A stretch of 14,399 nucleotides of DNA from Clostridia bacterium (GTDB taxonomy: Bacteria > Bacillota > Clostridia > Oscillospirales > CAG-272). Below, piece after piece: positions 1 through 7,003 of this stretch. The notes beneath the pieces are model-generated. The model did not search any database, was not told the DNA's origin, and saw only the letters and a list, made by a program, of their open reading frames with translations. How positions within the stretch are numbered: position 1 is the stretch's first letter; each line of letters starts with the position of its first letter. The stretch covers positions 1 through 14,399 of the forward strand of contig JAFVRI010000081.1 of NCBI GenBank assembly GCA_017504335.1, in the 5' to 3' direction. The position numbers and the translations under genes were made by a program.

Positions 1-18
1 AAGACAATTGCGGGATGG

Positions 19-47
19 TTGAAAGGTAACGGCTTACATGGTATAAT
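19..47 (+). promoter_or_regulatory. Sigma-A promoter of the HTH-ADP-ribosylglycohydrolase gene
   Basis: The -35 box TTGAAA (19-24) and a perfect -10 box TATAAT (42-47) are separated by exactly 17 bases. Transcription would start near 54, about 20 bases before the ATG at 73. An in-frame TTG at 19 lies inside the -35 box, so it cannot be the translation start; this is the main reason to place the start at 73. Confidence 0.8.
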
Positions 48-72
48 AGCAAAAAGAAAGAGAGGTGTTTTT

Positions 73-1647
73 ATGATTCTTAGCACGGTTATTCATAAAA
101 TCAGAACCGAAGCGGGGCTGACGCAGGCTCAATTTTCGGAGATTTTCGGTGTATCTCAGCAATCGGTACAAAAATGGGAGAGCGGGGTATCTGTTCCCGA
201 TCTTGAAAAAATCGTTATGATTTCAAAATATTTCGATATCTCCCTTGACAGCTTGATCATGGGCAACGATAATCGCATTGTGGAGGAAATGAGAGGAAGC
301 AATGGGATCAAGCCGCAGTATCAAAATCTCCACGATTGGGAATTTTATTCTTCCAATCTTGTCATCGAATACCAACAGTCCGTGGGGGAGGGATTGGACA
401 TTGAAATATATAAGGATATATTTCTGTCGGTTTCCAGACTTCCCAAAGGCGAGATCAAGAAAAAATTCGGAGACGTTTTATTTGAGGTGGTCTCCTCTGC
501 CAAGCAAAAGGCGGATTACGCATACATGGAGCCCTCGGGTCTGGAGCAGATCCGTAGCTTGAGAAAGCCCATGTCTCCTTTTTCAAAGGTGAAGGGATCG
601 GTCAACGAGGACAATATTCACGGAGCATGGCTTGGTCGTATATGCGGATGTATGCTCGGAAAAACGGTAGAGGGCATCCGAACCAACGAGCTGATTCCTT
701 TTCTGAAGGAGACGGGGAACTATCCGATGCACCGATATATCTATAAAAGCGATCTGAATGAAGAGATCCTTGGGAAATACAAATACGGATTCGCAAGAAG
801 GTATTATGCCGACGAGATCGACGGTATGCCCGTGGATGACGATACCAACTACGTGGTCCTTGCCCAAACACTCATTGAGCGGTATGGCAGGGATTTTACC
901 CCCTTTGACGTCTCGAAGGTCTGGATGAAGTATCAAAATAAGGATGCGTACTGTACCGCAGAGCGGGTGGCCTTTTGCAATTTTATCAAGGGATATGCGC
1001 CTCCCGAGTCGGCAGTCTACAAAAATCCGTACCGTGAATGGATCGGTGCGCAGATTCGAGGGGATTACTTTGGCTATATCAATCCCGGCAACCCCGAATT
1101 GGCGGCGGAAATGGCATGGCGAGATGCCTCAATTTCTCACGTGAAAAACGGAATTTACGGAGAGATGCTGGTGGCGGCCATGCTGGCGGTTGCCGCTACC
1201 ACCGAGGATCTGGAAACCATTATTCTCGGCGGGCTTGCCGAGATTCCGCATACCTCCAGGTTGTATGAGGCATTGATGTCGGTGTTGGAGGGCTACAAGA
1301 CAGGGGTATCCCAAGCGAGTTGCTTTGCGCGAATCCACAAAGCCTATGACGAATATACAGGTGATTGGTGTCAAACCATCCCCAACGCCATGATCGTGGT
1401 TGCCTCTCTGCTGTACGGAGAGGGAGATTTTGGTCGGTCGATTTGTATGGCGGTGGAAACGGGATTTGATACCGATTGCAACGGCGCCACGGTGGGCTCG
1501 GTTTTGGGAATGGCAAAGGGAACGGGAGGGATCCCTTCCGTATGGAGCGATCCGATTCACAATACTCTTCATACCTCTATATTTGGAGTGGGGACGGTGA
1601 AAATCACCGATCTTGTCAAAAAGACTGTGGAGCATATTGCAGTATAA
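73..1647 (+). CDS. XRE-family HTH fused to ADP-ribosylglycohydrolase (524 aa)
   Basis: Residues 6-61 form a Cro/CI-type helix-turn-helix, with the recognition part around 'GVSQQSVQKWESG'. Residues about 65-175 are a linker I cannot assign. Residues about 178-520 form an ADP-ribosylglycohydrolase (ARH/DraG) fold: NIHGAWLGRICGCMLGK opens the domain, DDDT at 255-258 and DTDCN at 466-470 match the two acidic sites that hold the paired Mg2+/Mn2+ ions. The family removes ADP-ribose from proteins or cleaves related N-/O-ribosides; the substrate here is unknown. The ATG at 73 has AGAGAGGTG five bases upstream and a promoter at 19-47. The gene is monocistronic and ends at a strong terminator. The fusion suggests a regulator that senses an ADP-ribosyl or nucleoside ligand, or an enzyme that autoregulates; that is inference. 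Family assignment is sure, function is not. Confidence 0.9.
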   Translation: MILSTVIHKIRTEAGLTQAQFSEIFGVSQQSVQKWESGVSVPDLEKIVMISKYFDISLDSLIMGNDNRIVEEMRGSNGIKPQYQNLHDWEFYSSNLVIEYQQSVGEGLDIEIYKDIFLSVSRLPKGEIKKKFGDVLFEVVSSAKQKADYAYMEPSGLEQIRSLRKPMSPFSKVKGSVNEDNIHGAWLGRICGCMLGKTVEGIRTNELIPFLKETGNYPMHRYIYKSDLNEEILGKYKYGFARRYYADEIDGMPVDDDTNYVVLAQTLIERYGRDFTPFDVSKVWMKYQNKDAYCTAERVAFCNFIKGYAPPESAVYKNPYREWIGAQIRGDYFGYINPGNPELAAEMAWRDASISHVKNGIYGEMLVAAMLAVAATTEDLETIILGGLAEIPHTSRLYEALMSVLEGYKTGVSQASCFARIHKAYDEYTGDWCQTIPNAMIVVASLLYGEGDFGRSICMAVETGFDTDCNGATVGSVLGMAKGTGGIPSVWSDPIHNTLHTSIFGVGTVKITDLVKKTVEHIAV

Positions 1648-1650
1648 AGA

Positions 1651-1686
1651 AAAGCATCCGCTTTCTTCGGAAAGCGGATGCTTTTT
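1651..1686. terminator. Bidirectional rho-independent terminator
   Basis: A perfect 14-bp stem, AAAGCATCCGCTTT (1651-1664) with its complement at 1671-1684, encloses the loop CTTCGG. Runs of A before and T after let it work on both strands. It lies between the convergent ADP-ribosylglycohydrolase gene and the AraC gene, whose stop codon touches the right arm. Confidence 0.9.
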
Positions 1687-2476
1687 AGCGATCCTCTGAG
1701 GGAGAGTCGCCAAAAAAGGCAGTATAGTTGCGGTAAAAGGTGGTGTAATCCTGAAAGCCGCAGCGACGGAAAACGGAGGTTGGCTTTTCGCCTGCGGAGA
1801 GAAGCTGTTGCGCGAGATATAACCGCTTTTCCGTGATGTATTTTTTTGGTGTTTGGTGAAGCTCCTGCCGAAACAGACGAAACAGATAGCTTTGACTGAT
1901 AAAAAGATGGGAGGAGATTTCCTCTATGTCGCGGATGGAATCAAGGTTTTCGTTGATGAAATGAAGGGCTTTGGAAATCAGGGGAGAAACCGAGGGGCTG
2001 GTTTCCGCGGATGGCTTTGGGAAGAGATAGAGAAGACAGAATAGCTCAGAGAGAAGATGGGAAAGAAGCCTTCCGAACATTTCGTCATCACAGCTCTTTC
2101 GGTAAAAATCCATTTTTTCGAAGATTTCCCGTGCCCGCGCGTTATCACTCAGATTGATGACCTCCAAGTCCTCGCCCAAAAGACGCACACCCTCAACCGA
2201 ATCTCGGTCTGGATCAAAGAGGATGTCATAGCGTTCGTAATCTCCCTGACTGTCGATCTGAATGTAGTGATGCTGAAAGGGGCGAACCAAAATCATATCG
2301 CCTTTTTTCAGCTTGTATTTTCTGTCTTCAATGACATGGGTCGCGTTTCCGCCGAGAAAATAAATTAACTCGTAGGTATTGTGCGTGTGTACAGTAAACG
2401 CGCCCTCGGAAATATGCTCGGAGCGCTCGTGCTTATAAAAGATCGCACCCGCGTGCGTAATATAATCGTGCTTCAT
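1685..2476 (-). CDS. AraC-family transcriptional regulator (263 aa)
   Basis: The N-terminal half is a cupin-like sensor: 'HTHNTYELIYF' at 30-40 and 'KKGDMILVRPFQHHYI' at 58-72 match the sugar-binding jelly roll of AraC proteins. The C-terminal half, about 165-260, carries the two helix-turn-helix units, seen in 'ISSHLFISQSYLFRLFRQ' and 'VFRRCGFQDYTTFYRNY'. The frame is open further upstream (to 2599), but the start at 2476 is preferred: it has GGGCGGTGG just upstream and lies downstream of a good promoter at 2514-2542, whereas the longer form would begin upstream of that promoter. The gene is divergent from the sialidase-like operon, so it is the likely local regulator of that operon, responding to its sugar. 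The ligand is not known. Confidence 0.92.
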   Translation of the reverse strand: MKHDYITHAGAIFYKHERSEHISEGAFTVHTHNTYELIYFLGGNATHVIEDRKYKLKKGDMILVRPFQHHYIQIDSQGDYERYDILFDPDRDSVEGVRLLGEDLEVINLSDNARAREIFEKMDFYRKSCDDEMFGRLLSHLLSELFCLLYLFPKPSAETSPSVSPLISKALHFINENLDSIRDIEEISSHLFISQSYLFRLFRQELHQTPKKYITEKRLYLAQQLLSAGEKPTSVFRRCGFQDYTTFYRNYTAFFGDSPSEDR

Positions 2477-2513
2477 GGAATCCACCGCCCTTCGTTCAGT
2501 TTGCGCATATCTT

Positions 2514-2542
2514 ATTATAGCATAACTGTATAGGATTTGCAA
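2514..2542 (-). promoter_or_regulatory. Sigma-A promoter of the AraC regulator
   Basis: Read on the minus strand, TTGCAA (2542-2537) and a perfect TATAAT (2519-2514) are separated by 17 bases. Transcription would start near 2507, giving a leader of about 30 bases before the ATG at 2476. Confidence 0.8.
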
Positions 2543-2563
2543 TAAAAAGGATATAAAACACAA

Positions 2564-2592
2564 TTTACATTTCAAAAAATTTATTTTACAAT
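2564..2592 (+). promoter_or_regulatory. Promoter of the sialidase-like operon, with possible AraC half-sites
   Basis: TTTACA (2564-2569) and TACAAT (2587-2592) are separated by 17 bases; both boxes are one base off consensus. Transcription would start near 2599, before AAGGAG (2611-2616) and the ATG at 2623. AATTTACA at 2562-2569 and ATTTTACA at 2583-2590 are similar octamers spaced 21 bases, two helical turns, which is the usual spacing of AraC half-sites. Because they coincide with the promoter boxes, that reading is speculative. Confidence 0.6.
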
Positions 2593-2622
2593 AGATCATA
2601 GAACAGCCGAAAGGAGTAAACT

Positions 2623-3777
2623 ATGAAAAAAATCGGAAAAGAAGTCTTGTTTTTAAAGACCGGAAAGATGAATCCGAGAAACGGAGAATCCACCATGATC
2701 CGCCTGAAGGACGGTCGTATTATGCTGGCATATACGGAATATTGCGGAGAGGATGGAGAGGATCACGGAACAGCGAGAATTTCGGTTACCTATTCTGCCG
2801 ATGAGGGAGAGAGCTGGAGCCCCTCCTCCATCCTTTTGAATAAGCCCGTGGACGCGCAAAACATTATGTCGCCCTCCTTGTTCCGTTTGAAGGACGGTGC
2901 GCTTGGTATGGTGTACCTGCGAAAGGATGTTGACGAGGACTTTGGCGTGACCTGCGTGCCGCAATTTATTCGTTCGGAGGACGAAGGGGAATCCTTTGGC
3001 GAGGCGGTTTCCTGTGGCTTCCCCTCCGGATATTATTGCTCGGTCAATGACAGTGTCACGGTTACGAGGGAGGGAAGAATCTATCTGCCCACATCCTATA
3101 CGGGCGAGCGAAGAGATGCCATGAAGAAAATGAATCCCGCACCGATCCCTCATGTGTCGGATATTCGTACTGCTTATTCGGATGACAACGGAAAAACCTG
3201 GCAGGTTCTCGATAAGGTTCTGAAATCGCCCTATTCCAATCCAAAGGGACTGTTTGAGCCGGGAATTTATGAGCATGAGAACGGAGATCTCTGGTTGTAT
3301 TTCCGCACCGCATTCGGCCACCAGTATGATTCCACCTCCTCCGACAAAGGAAAAACCTGGACACCCGTGGAGCCCAACTGCCGTTTTACAAGCCCCGACT
3401 CCCCTATGCGAGTCAAGCGGGTGGGGGACTATGTTGCGGCGGTATATAATCCGATCGGATACAACTGTCTGCAATGGGCAACCGAGACCTGGGGCAGTCC
3501 CAAGCGGACCCCCATCGTGCTGTCTCTTTCAAGGGACGACGGCCGGAGCTTTACCGATCGGAGCATGAATGCGTCGAACGCGGGCTTTTTGGATTTGGCA
3601 AAGCATACCTATCTTTTGGAGGACGATCTTTCCGAGAGCTATTGCTATCCCTCGATCCAAGAGGTCAAGGACGGACTTCTCATTTCCTACTATCATAGCG
3701 ACGGAGATGCCCGATGCCTCAATGCTTCGAAGGTTATAAAAATTTATAATGATGAAATTAAGGAGGGAACGGTATGA
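2623..3777 (+). CDS. Sialidase-like Asp-box (BNR) propeller protein, cytoplasmic (384 aa)
   Basis: The protein is a six-bladed-propeller type with five Asp boxes: SADEGESW (58-65), SEDEGESF (118-125), SDDNGKTW (186-193), SSDKGKTW (239-246) and SRDDGRSF (303-310). This pattern, with 'CYPSIQEVKDG' near residue 341, fits the BNR_2/exo-alpha-sialidase superfamily. There is no signal peptide, so it acts in the cytoplasm, unlike most sialidases that work on mucin. The usual N-terminal arginine motif (FRIP/YRIP) is absent; the nearest arginine is R19 in NPRNGES. It may therefore act on an imported oligosaccharide or on a different sugar acid. The start has AAGGAG six bases upstream. It is the first gene of a four-gene operon and its stop overlaps the next start (ATGA). 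Propeller family is sure; sialidase activity is not. Confidence 0.8.
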   Translation: MKKIGKEVLFLKTGKMNPRNGESTMIRLKDGRIMLAYTEYCGEDGEDHGTARISVTYSADEGESWSPSSILLNKPVDAQNIMSPSLFRLKDGALGMVYLRKDVDEDFGVTCVPQFIRSEDEGESFGEAVSCGFPSGYYCSVNDSVTVTREGRIYLPTSYTGERRDAMKKMNPAPIPHVSDIRTAYSDDNGKTWQVLDKVLKSPYSNPKGLFEPGIYEHENGDLWLYFRTAFGHQYDSTSSDKGKTWTPVEPNCRFTSPDSPMRVKRVGDYVAAVYNPIGYNCLQWATETWGSPKRTPIVLSLSRDDGRSFTDRSMNASNAGFLDLAKHTYLLEDDLSESYCYPSIQEVKDGLLISYYHSDGDARCLNASKVIKIYNDEIKEGTV

Positions 3778-5078
3778 GCGCGCTGAACCTTGAAAAATAT
3801 CTTGCTCTTTTCAAAAAGGAGCTGACCGACAATCTGCTTTCCTTTTGGATGGGGCGGTGTCTTGACCGTGAAAACGGGGGGTATTTCAATTGCTTTACCA
3901 ATGACGGAAGTCGCTTGATCTCGAAGGATAAATACATTTGGTCTCAGGGACGTTTCCTTTGGATGTTTTCCCGTCTTTCGATCATGGAGAGCGATCTGTT
4001 TGATGAGCGGGAGCGGGCGGAATTTCTCAAATATGCCGAGAGCGGAAAGGATTTTCTTTTGGATCACGTGCTGATGGGAAAAGACGATTACCGTTGTGTA
4101 TTTCTGACCGATGCATCGGGAAATCCCAAAACAGTAGAGGGGCACGAAGGGTATGATCTGAGCATCTCTGCCGATTGCTTTGTAGTGATGGGCTTCTCGG
4201 CATATGCCCGTGCCGCCAAGGATGCGGAGGCGTGGCGCTTTGCGAAGGCTCTCGGTGAGTCGGTTTGGGAGCGGTATCAATCGGACAAATACCGTTCATT
4301 GCCGTATCCGGTTCCCGTTGGATATCGGACTCATGCCAAGCCGATGATCCTGACCAATATGTGCTGTGAAATGTATCGGGCGGCGGAGATGCATGACCCT
4401 GCCTATACCGAATCCCTTCGTGCGAATATTGAGGTCTGCCATCGGGAGGTGTTTGAGGTTTTCGCGGATGAGCGAGGGCTTATTCATGAATTCCGCTACG
4501 CGGACGGAAGCGAGCCGGACGAGCTGTTTGTGCGGCACATTAATCCGGGACATTCCTTAGAGGATATGTGGTTTCAATGGGAGGCTGCGGAGATCCTGGG
4601 GCTGGATCGCTATAAGGATACGATTGTATCCGTTGCCAAGGCAACGATGGAACGGGGCTGGGATCCCGAATACGGTGGATTTTATCATTTTGTACCCTGT
4701 GATGGGTTTGATGTTCCCTATAAAATCGGAGAAAAGGCGGGGGAAGATAATCCTCAGCTTCGCCTGGTTCTGGACGATTTCGGAAGTAAGCTGTGGTGGG
4801 TTCACTCCGAGGCGGTATATACTTCGCTTTTGATGTATGCCGAAACAGGAAAGGAAGAATTTCTCGATTGGTTTGAGAGGATTGTGAGCTATACCTTCGA
4901 GACCTTCCCCAATCCCGATCGGTCGGTGGGCGAATGGATTCAGATCCGTACCAGAGAAGGAAAGCCTCAGGACAAGGTCGTGGCACTTCCTGTGAAGGAT
5001 CCCTATCATATCATTCGGAATATTCTTTTGTGCATTGAGCTTTTGGAAAAAATGAAAGGAAGCAATCATGAATCATAA
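3774..5078 (+). CDS. N-acylglucosamine 2-epimerase (AGE) family protein (434 aa)
   Basis: This is an (alpha/alpha)6-barrel sugar epimerase/isomerase. The family motifs are RENGGYF (32-38), 'KYIWSQGRFLWMFSRL' (53-68), NPGHSLED (257-264, with H260), KLWWVHSEA (339-347, with H344) and DPYH (409-412, with H412). The histidines in the last three match those that act as acid/base in AGE and cellobiose 2-epimerase. Members interconvert ManNAc and GlcNAc, epimerise cellobiose, or isomerise mannose to fructose. Beside a sialidase-like gene, ManNAc/GlcNAc exchange is the natural guess, but the sequence does not settle it. Length is normal to slightly long. The start codon overlaps the upstream stop as ATGA, which indicates translational coupling; the 3' end overlaps the aldolase gene by 11 bases. 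Confidence 0.88.
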   Translation: MSALNLEKYLALFKKELTDNLLSFWMGRCLDRENGGYFNCFTNDGSRLISKDKYIWSQGRFLWMFSRLSIMESDLFDERERAEFLKYAESGKDFLLDHVLMGKDDYRCVFLTDASGNPKTVEGHEGYDLSISADCFVVMGFSAYARAAKDAEAWRFAKALGESVWERYQSDKYRSLPYPVPVGYRTHAKPMILTNMCCEMYRAAEMHDPAYTESLRANIEVCHREVFEVFADERGLIHEFRYADGSEPDELFVRHINPGHSLEDMWFQWEAAEILGLDRYKDTIVSVAKATMERGWDPEYGGFYHFVPCDGFDVPYKIGEKAGEDNPQLRLVLDDFGSKLWWVHSEAVYTSLLMYAETGKEEFLDWFERIVSYTFETFPNPDRSVGEWIQIRTREGKPQDKVVALPVKDPYHIIRNILLCIELLEKMKGSNHES

Positions 5079-5835
5079 ACTTTTTTCGAATTATCGTAAA
5101 ATTGCGGAGCAAGCATGGTTTCCTATTTTTGTCAAGGATGAATTTGATACCGAAATTTTGTTTGAGGGCTGCCGATTGGCAGGGCTTCGGGTGATCGAAT
5201 ACACCCTTCGCCGAGAGGATGCCGCAAAGCGAATCCCAACGCTTCGGAAGGAATTCCCCGATGCCGTGATTTTGGTGGGAAGCACCATCGACAGCGAGAG
5301 GATTGTTAAAGAGTGGCGAAAAAGATACCCTCAGCTCATGACCTTAGAGGAGCTGGCACCCTATGCGGACGGATTTGTTTCCATGCTCCCCTATTCCAAT
5401 GAGACCCTGCAGACATACAGCCCGAGCCATCTATGTATTCCTGCGGCGGAAACGGGCGGAGAGGCTTTGAGACAGATGGATCACGGTGCGGCGTTTATTA
5501 AGGTTCTCGGTCCCGATTTTTCCTTTTCCAAGCGGTTGCACGCTGCTCCTACCTTTGGCTATTGTCCCACATATATTACGGGTGGAGTAACGCCTGAGCG
5601 AATGAAGGAAGTCTTTGAGGCGGGAAATCTCATGTGTGCATCGGGATTTGATCTGTTGCTTAAGGGAGTCGATCCTGCCGATCTGACCGCCGAGCTGGTT
5701 GCCGAGCGAATTGCCGTCTTTACGGATGCGGCTAAAAAAGCCAGAGCGGAGGTGTTTCCCGCACTGGCAAATGCCGAAGCACTTTCCGATGAGGAATTCC
5801 GAGCCGCTCTGCCGAATTATTGTTCGATCTTATAA
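5068..5835 (+). CDS. KDPG/KHG-aldolase-like class I aldolase (255 aa)
   Basis: The protein aligns by motif with the Eda family of (beta/alpha)8 pyruvate aldolases: 'VIEYTLRRED' (42-51) matches the strand carrying the catalytic glutamate (E44) and phosphate/substrate arginine (R48); 'VILVGSTID' (67-75) matches the G-T-V strand; 'AAFIKVLGPDF' (141-151) holds the Schiff-base lysine (K145); 'YITGGVTPERM' (169-179) and 'ASGFDLL' (191-197) close the barrel. All key residues are present, so an active enzyme that splits a 2-keto-3-deoxy sugar acid to pyruvate is likely. At 255 aa it is about 40-50 residues longer than typical KDPG aldolases, mostly in a C-terminal extension after residue 210. It overlaps the epimerase gene by 11 bases. 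In this operon it stands where a sialate lyase (NanA) would be expected. Substrate unknown. Confidence 0.82.
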   Translation: MNHKLFSNYRKIAEQAWFPIFVKDEFDTEILFEGCRLAGLRVIEYTLRREDAAKRIPTLRKEFPDAVILVGSTIDSERIVKEWRKRYPQLMTLEELAPYADGFVSMLPYSNETLQTYSPSHLCIPAAETGGEALRQMDHGAAFIKVLGPDFSFSKRLHAAPTFGYCPTYITGGVTPERMKEVFEAGNLMCASGFDLLLKGVDPADLTAELVAERIAVFTDAAKKARAEVFPALANAEALSDEEFRAALPNYCSIL

Positions 5836-5844
5836 AGAGGAATC

Positions 5845-6933
5845 ATGATGGAAAACAAAAACTTTTCGTTCTCCGAACGAATCGGAACGGTTCTTAAGGT
5901 GATGGACGCAAGGGAAGCTCCCTTGCGGATTTACGGCTTGCATCATCCCGAAAGACGCGGGGTGTTCAAGCGGATGCCGAGGGAGGTCGCCGAAGCCACA
6001 AGCGAACGGGTCGGTCTATTATATACCAATCCCGCCGGGGCTCGTATTCGGTTTTCTACCGATTCCTCGGTTCTCGCGGTGGGCGCGGTTCTTGCTCCCA
6101 CGACCTTTCCTTCTGCCAGAACCGCGGCACTGTCCGGTGCCAACGCGTTTTGCTTTGATCTGTACGCGGACGGAGAGCACGTTCACGTGCTGTGGCATGA
6201 GAATGTAAGCACCGATGGCTATACCGTACATTTTGAGATTCCAAACGGCCGCTATGAATCGGTCGCGCGGTTTTCTGAAAAAAGGATGCGGGAGATCACG
6301 CTTTGCTTTCCTTCCTTTGTGAATGTCAGCGAGGTTTATATCGGAGTAGAGGTGGAAGCCACGGTGGAGGAAGGCAAGCCCTATCGAAACGAGGGAGCGC
6401 CTGTGGTGTTTTACGGATCATCGATCACCCAGGGAGCTTGCGCCTCCCGCTCGGGCAATCTTTATCAAAATATCCTGTCGAGAAGGCTGAATTTCGATTA
6501 TCGGAATCTTGGGTTTGCCAGCGGATGCAAGGCGGAGGCGGTCATGATCGACTATCTGTGCGGCTTGGATATGTCCATGCTGGTATTTGATTACGATCAC
6601 AATGCAAGGGATGCCGAATTTCTGAGACAAACTCATCTTCCCGCGCTGAAAAAACTAAGAGCGGCACATTCGCACATTCCGTTTGTGGTCTTGTCCAAGC
6701 CCAATCAACACAATGGAAGGGAAGAGGCACTTCTTCGTGCCAAGGTGATCGAGGAGAGCTGTCGTGTTTTGTCAGAGGCGGGAGAGGGTCCTGTTCATTT
6801 CATCAACGGGCAGGAGATCTTTTTGAGTCACGATCAAGACATGATGACGGTGGACGGAACGCACCCCACCGATCTTGGCTTTTACTGTATGGCTGAGACA
6901 CTTGCGCCCATTTTTGAACAGTATTTCCCGTAA
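5845..6933 (+). CDS. SGNH/GDSL-type esterase (362 aa)
   Basis: Residues about 1-180 form a beta-rich N-terminal domain and about 185-362 an SGNH hydrolase of the Lipase_GDSL_3 kind. Visible motifs are 'VVFYGSSITQG' (187-197) with nucleophile S193, 'VFDYDHNA' (247-254) in place of the block III GxND, and 'TVDGTHPTDLG' (335-345) with the D337/H340 catalytic pair. There is no signal peptide, so the enzyme is cytoplasmic. In an operon with a sialidase-like protein and a sugar epimerase, removal of O-acetyl groups from the imported sugar (a sialate O-acetylesterase role) is plausible but inferred. Two ATGs occur at 5845 and 5848; AGAGG (5836-5840) is four bases from the first and seven from the second, so the start may be at 5848. 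It follows the aldolase by nine bases and is the last gene of the operon. Confidence 0.85.
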   Translation: MMENKNFSFSERIGTVLKVMDAREAPLRIYGLHHPERRGVFKRMPREVAEATSERVGLLYTNPAGARIRFSTDSSVLAVGAVLAPTTFPSARTAALSGANAFCFDLYADGEHVHVLWHENVSTDGYTVHFEIPNGRYESVARFSEKRMREITLCFPSFVNVSEVYIGVEVEATVEEGKPYRNEGAPVVFYGSSITQGACASRSGNLYQNILSRRLNFDYRNLGFASGCKAEAVMIDYLCGLDMSMLVFDYDHNARDAEFLRQTHLPALKKLRAAHSHIPFVVLSKPNQHNGREEALLRAKVIEESCRVLSEAGEGPVHFINGQEIFLSHDQDMMTVDGTHPTDLGFYCMAETLAPIFEQYFP

Positions 6934-6945
6934 TTATGACAAATC

Positions 6946-6974
6946 TTGACATGTCCTCTCATTCATGATATAAT
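6946..6974 (+). promoter_or_regulatory. Perfect sigma-A promoter of the antiporter gene
   Basis: TTGACA (6946-6951) and TATAAT (6969-6974) are both full consensus, with a 17-base spacer. Transcription would start near 6981. It lies 13 bases after the esterase stop with no terminator between, so the antiporter gene can be read both from the operon and from this strong internal promoter. Confidence 0.88.
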
Positions 6975-7003
6975 AAGAAAAAAGATCCGAAAGGATGGAC
7001 GGT

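Noticed and set aside
2477..2599. N-terminal extension of the first AraC protein back to 2599
   Set aside because: The extension would start upstream of the promoter at 2514-2542 and its residues are not conserved-looking; the start at 2476 has a ribosome site.
5068..5835. Sialate lyase NanA or ManNAc-6-P epimerase NanE identity for the aldolase
   Set aside because: The motifs (E44/R48 in IEYTLRR, K145 in FIKVLGP, TGGVTP) are those of the KDPG/KHG aldolase family, not of the DHDPS-like NanA or of NanE.
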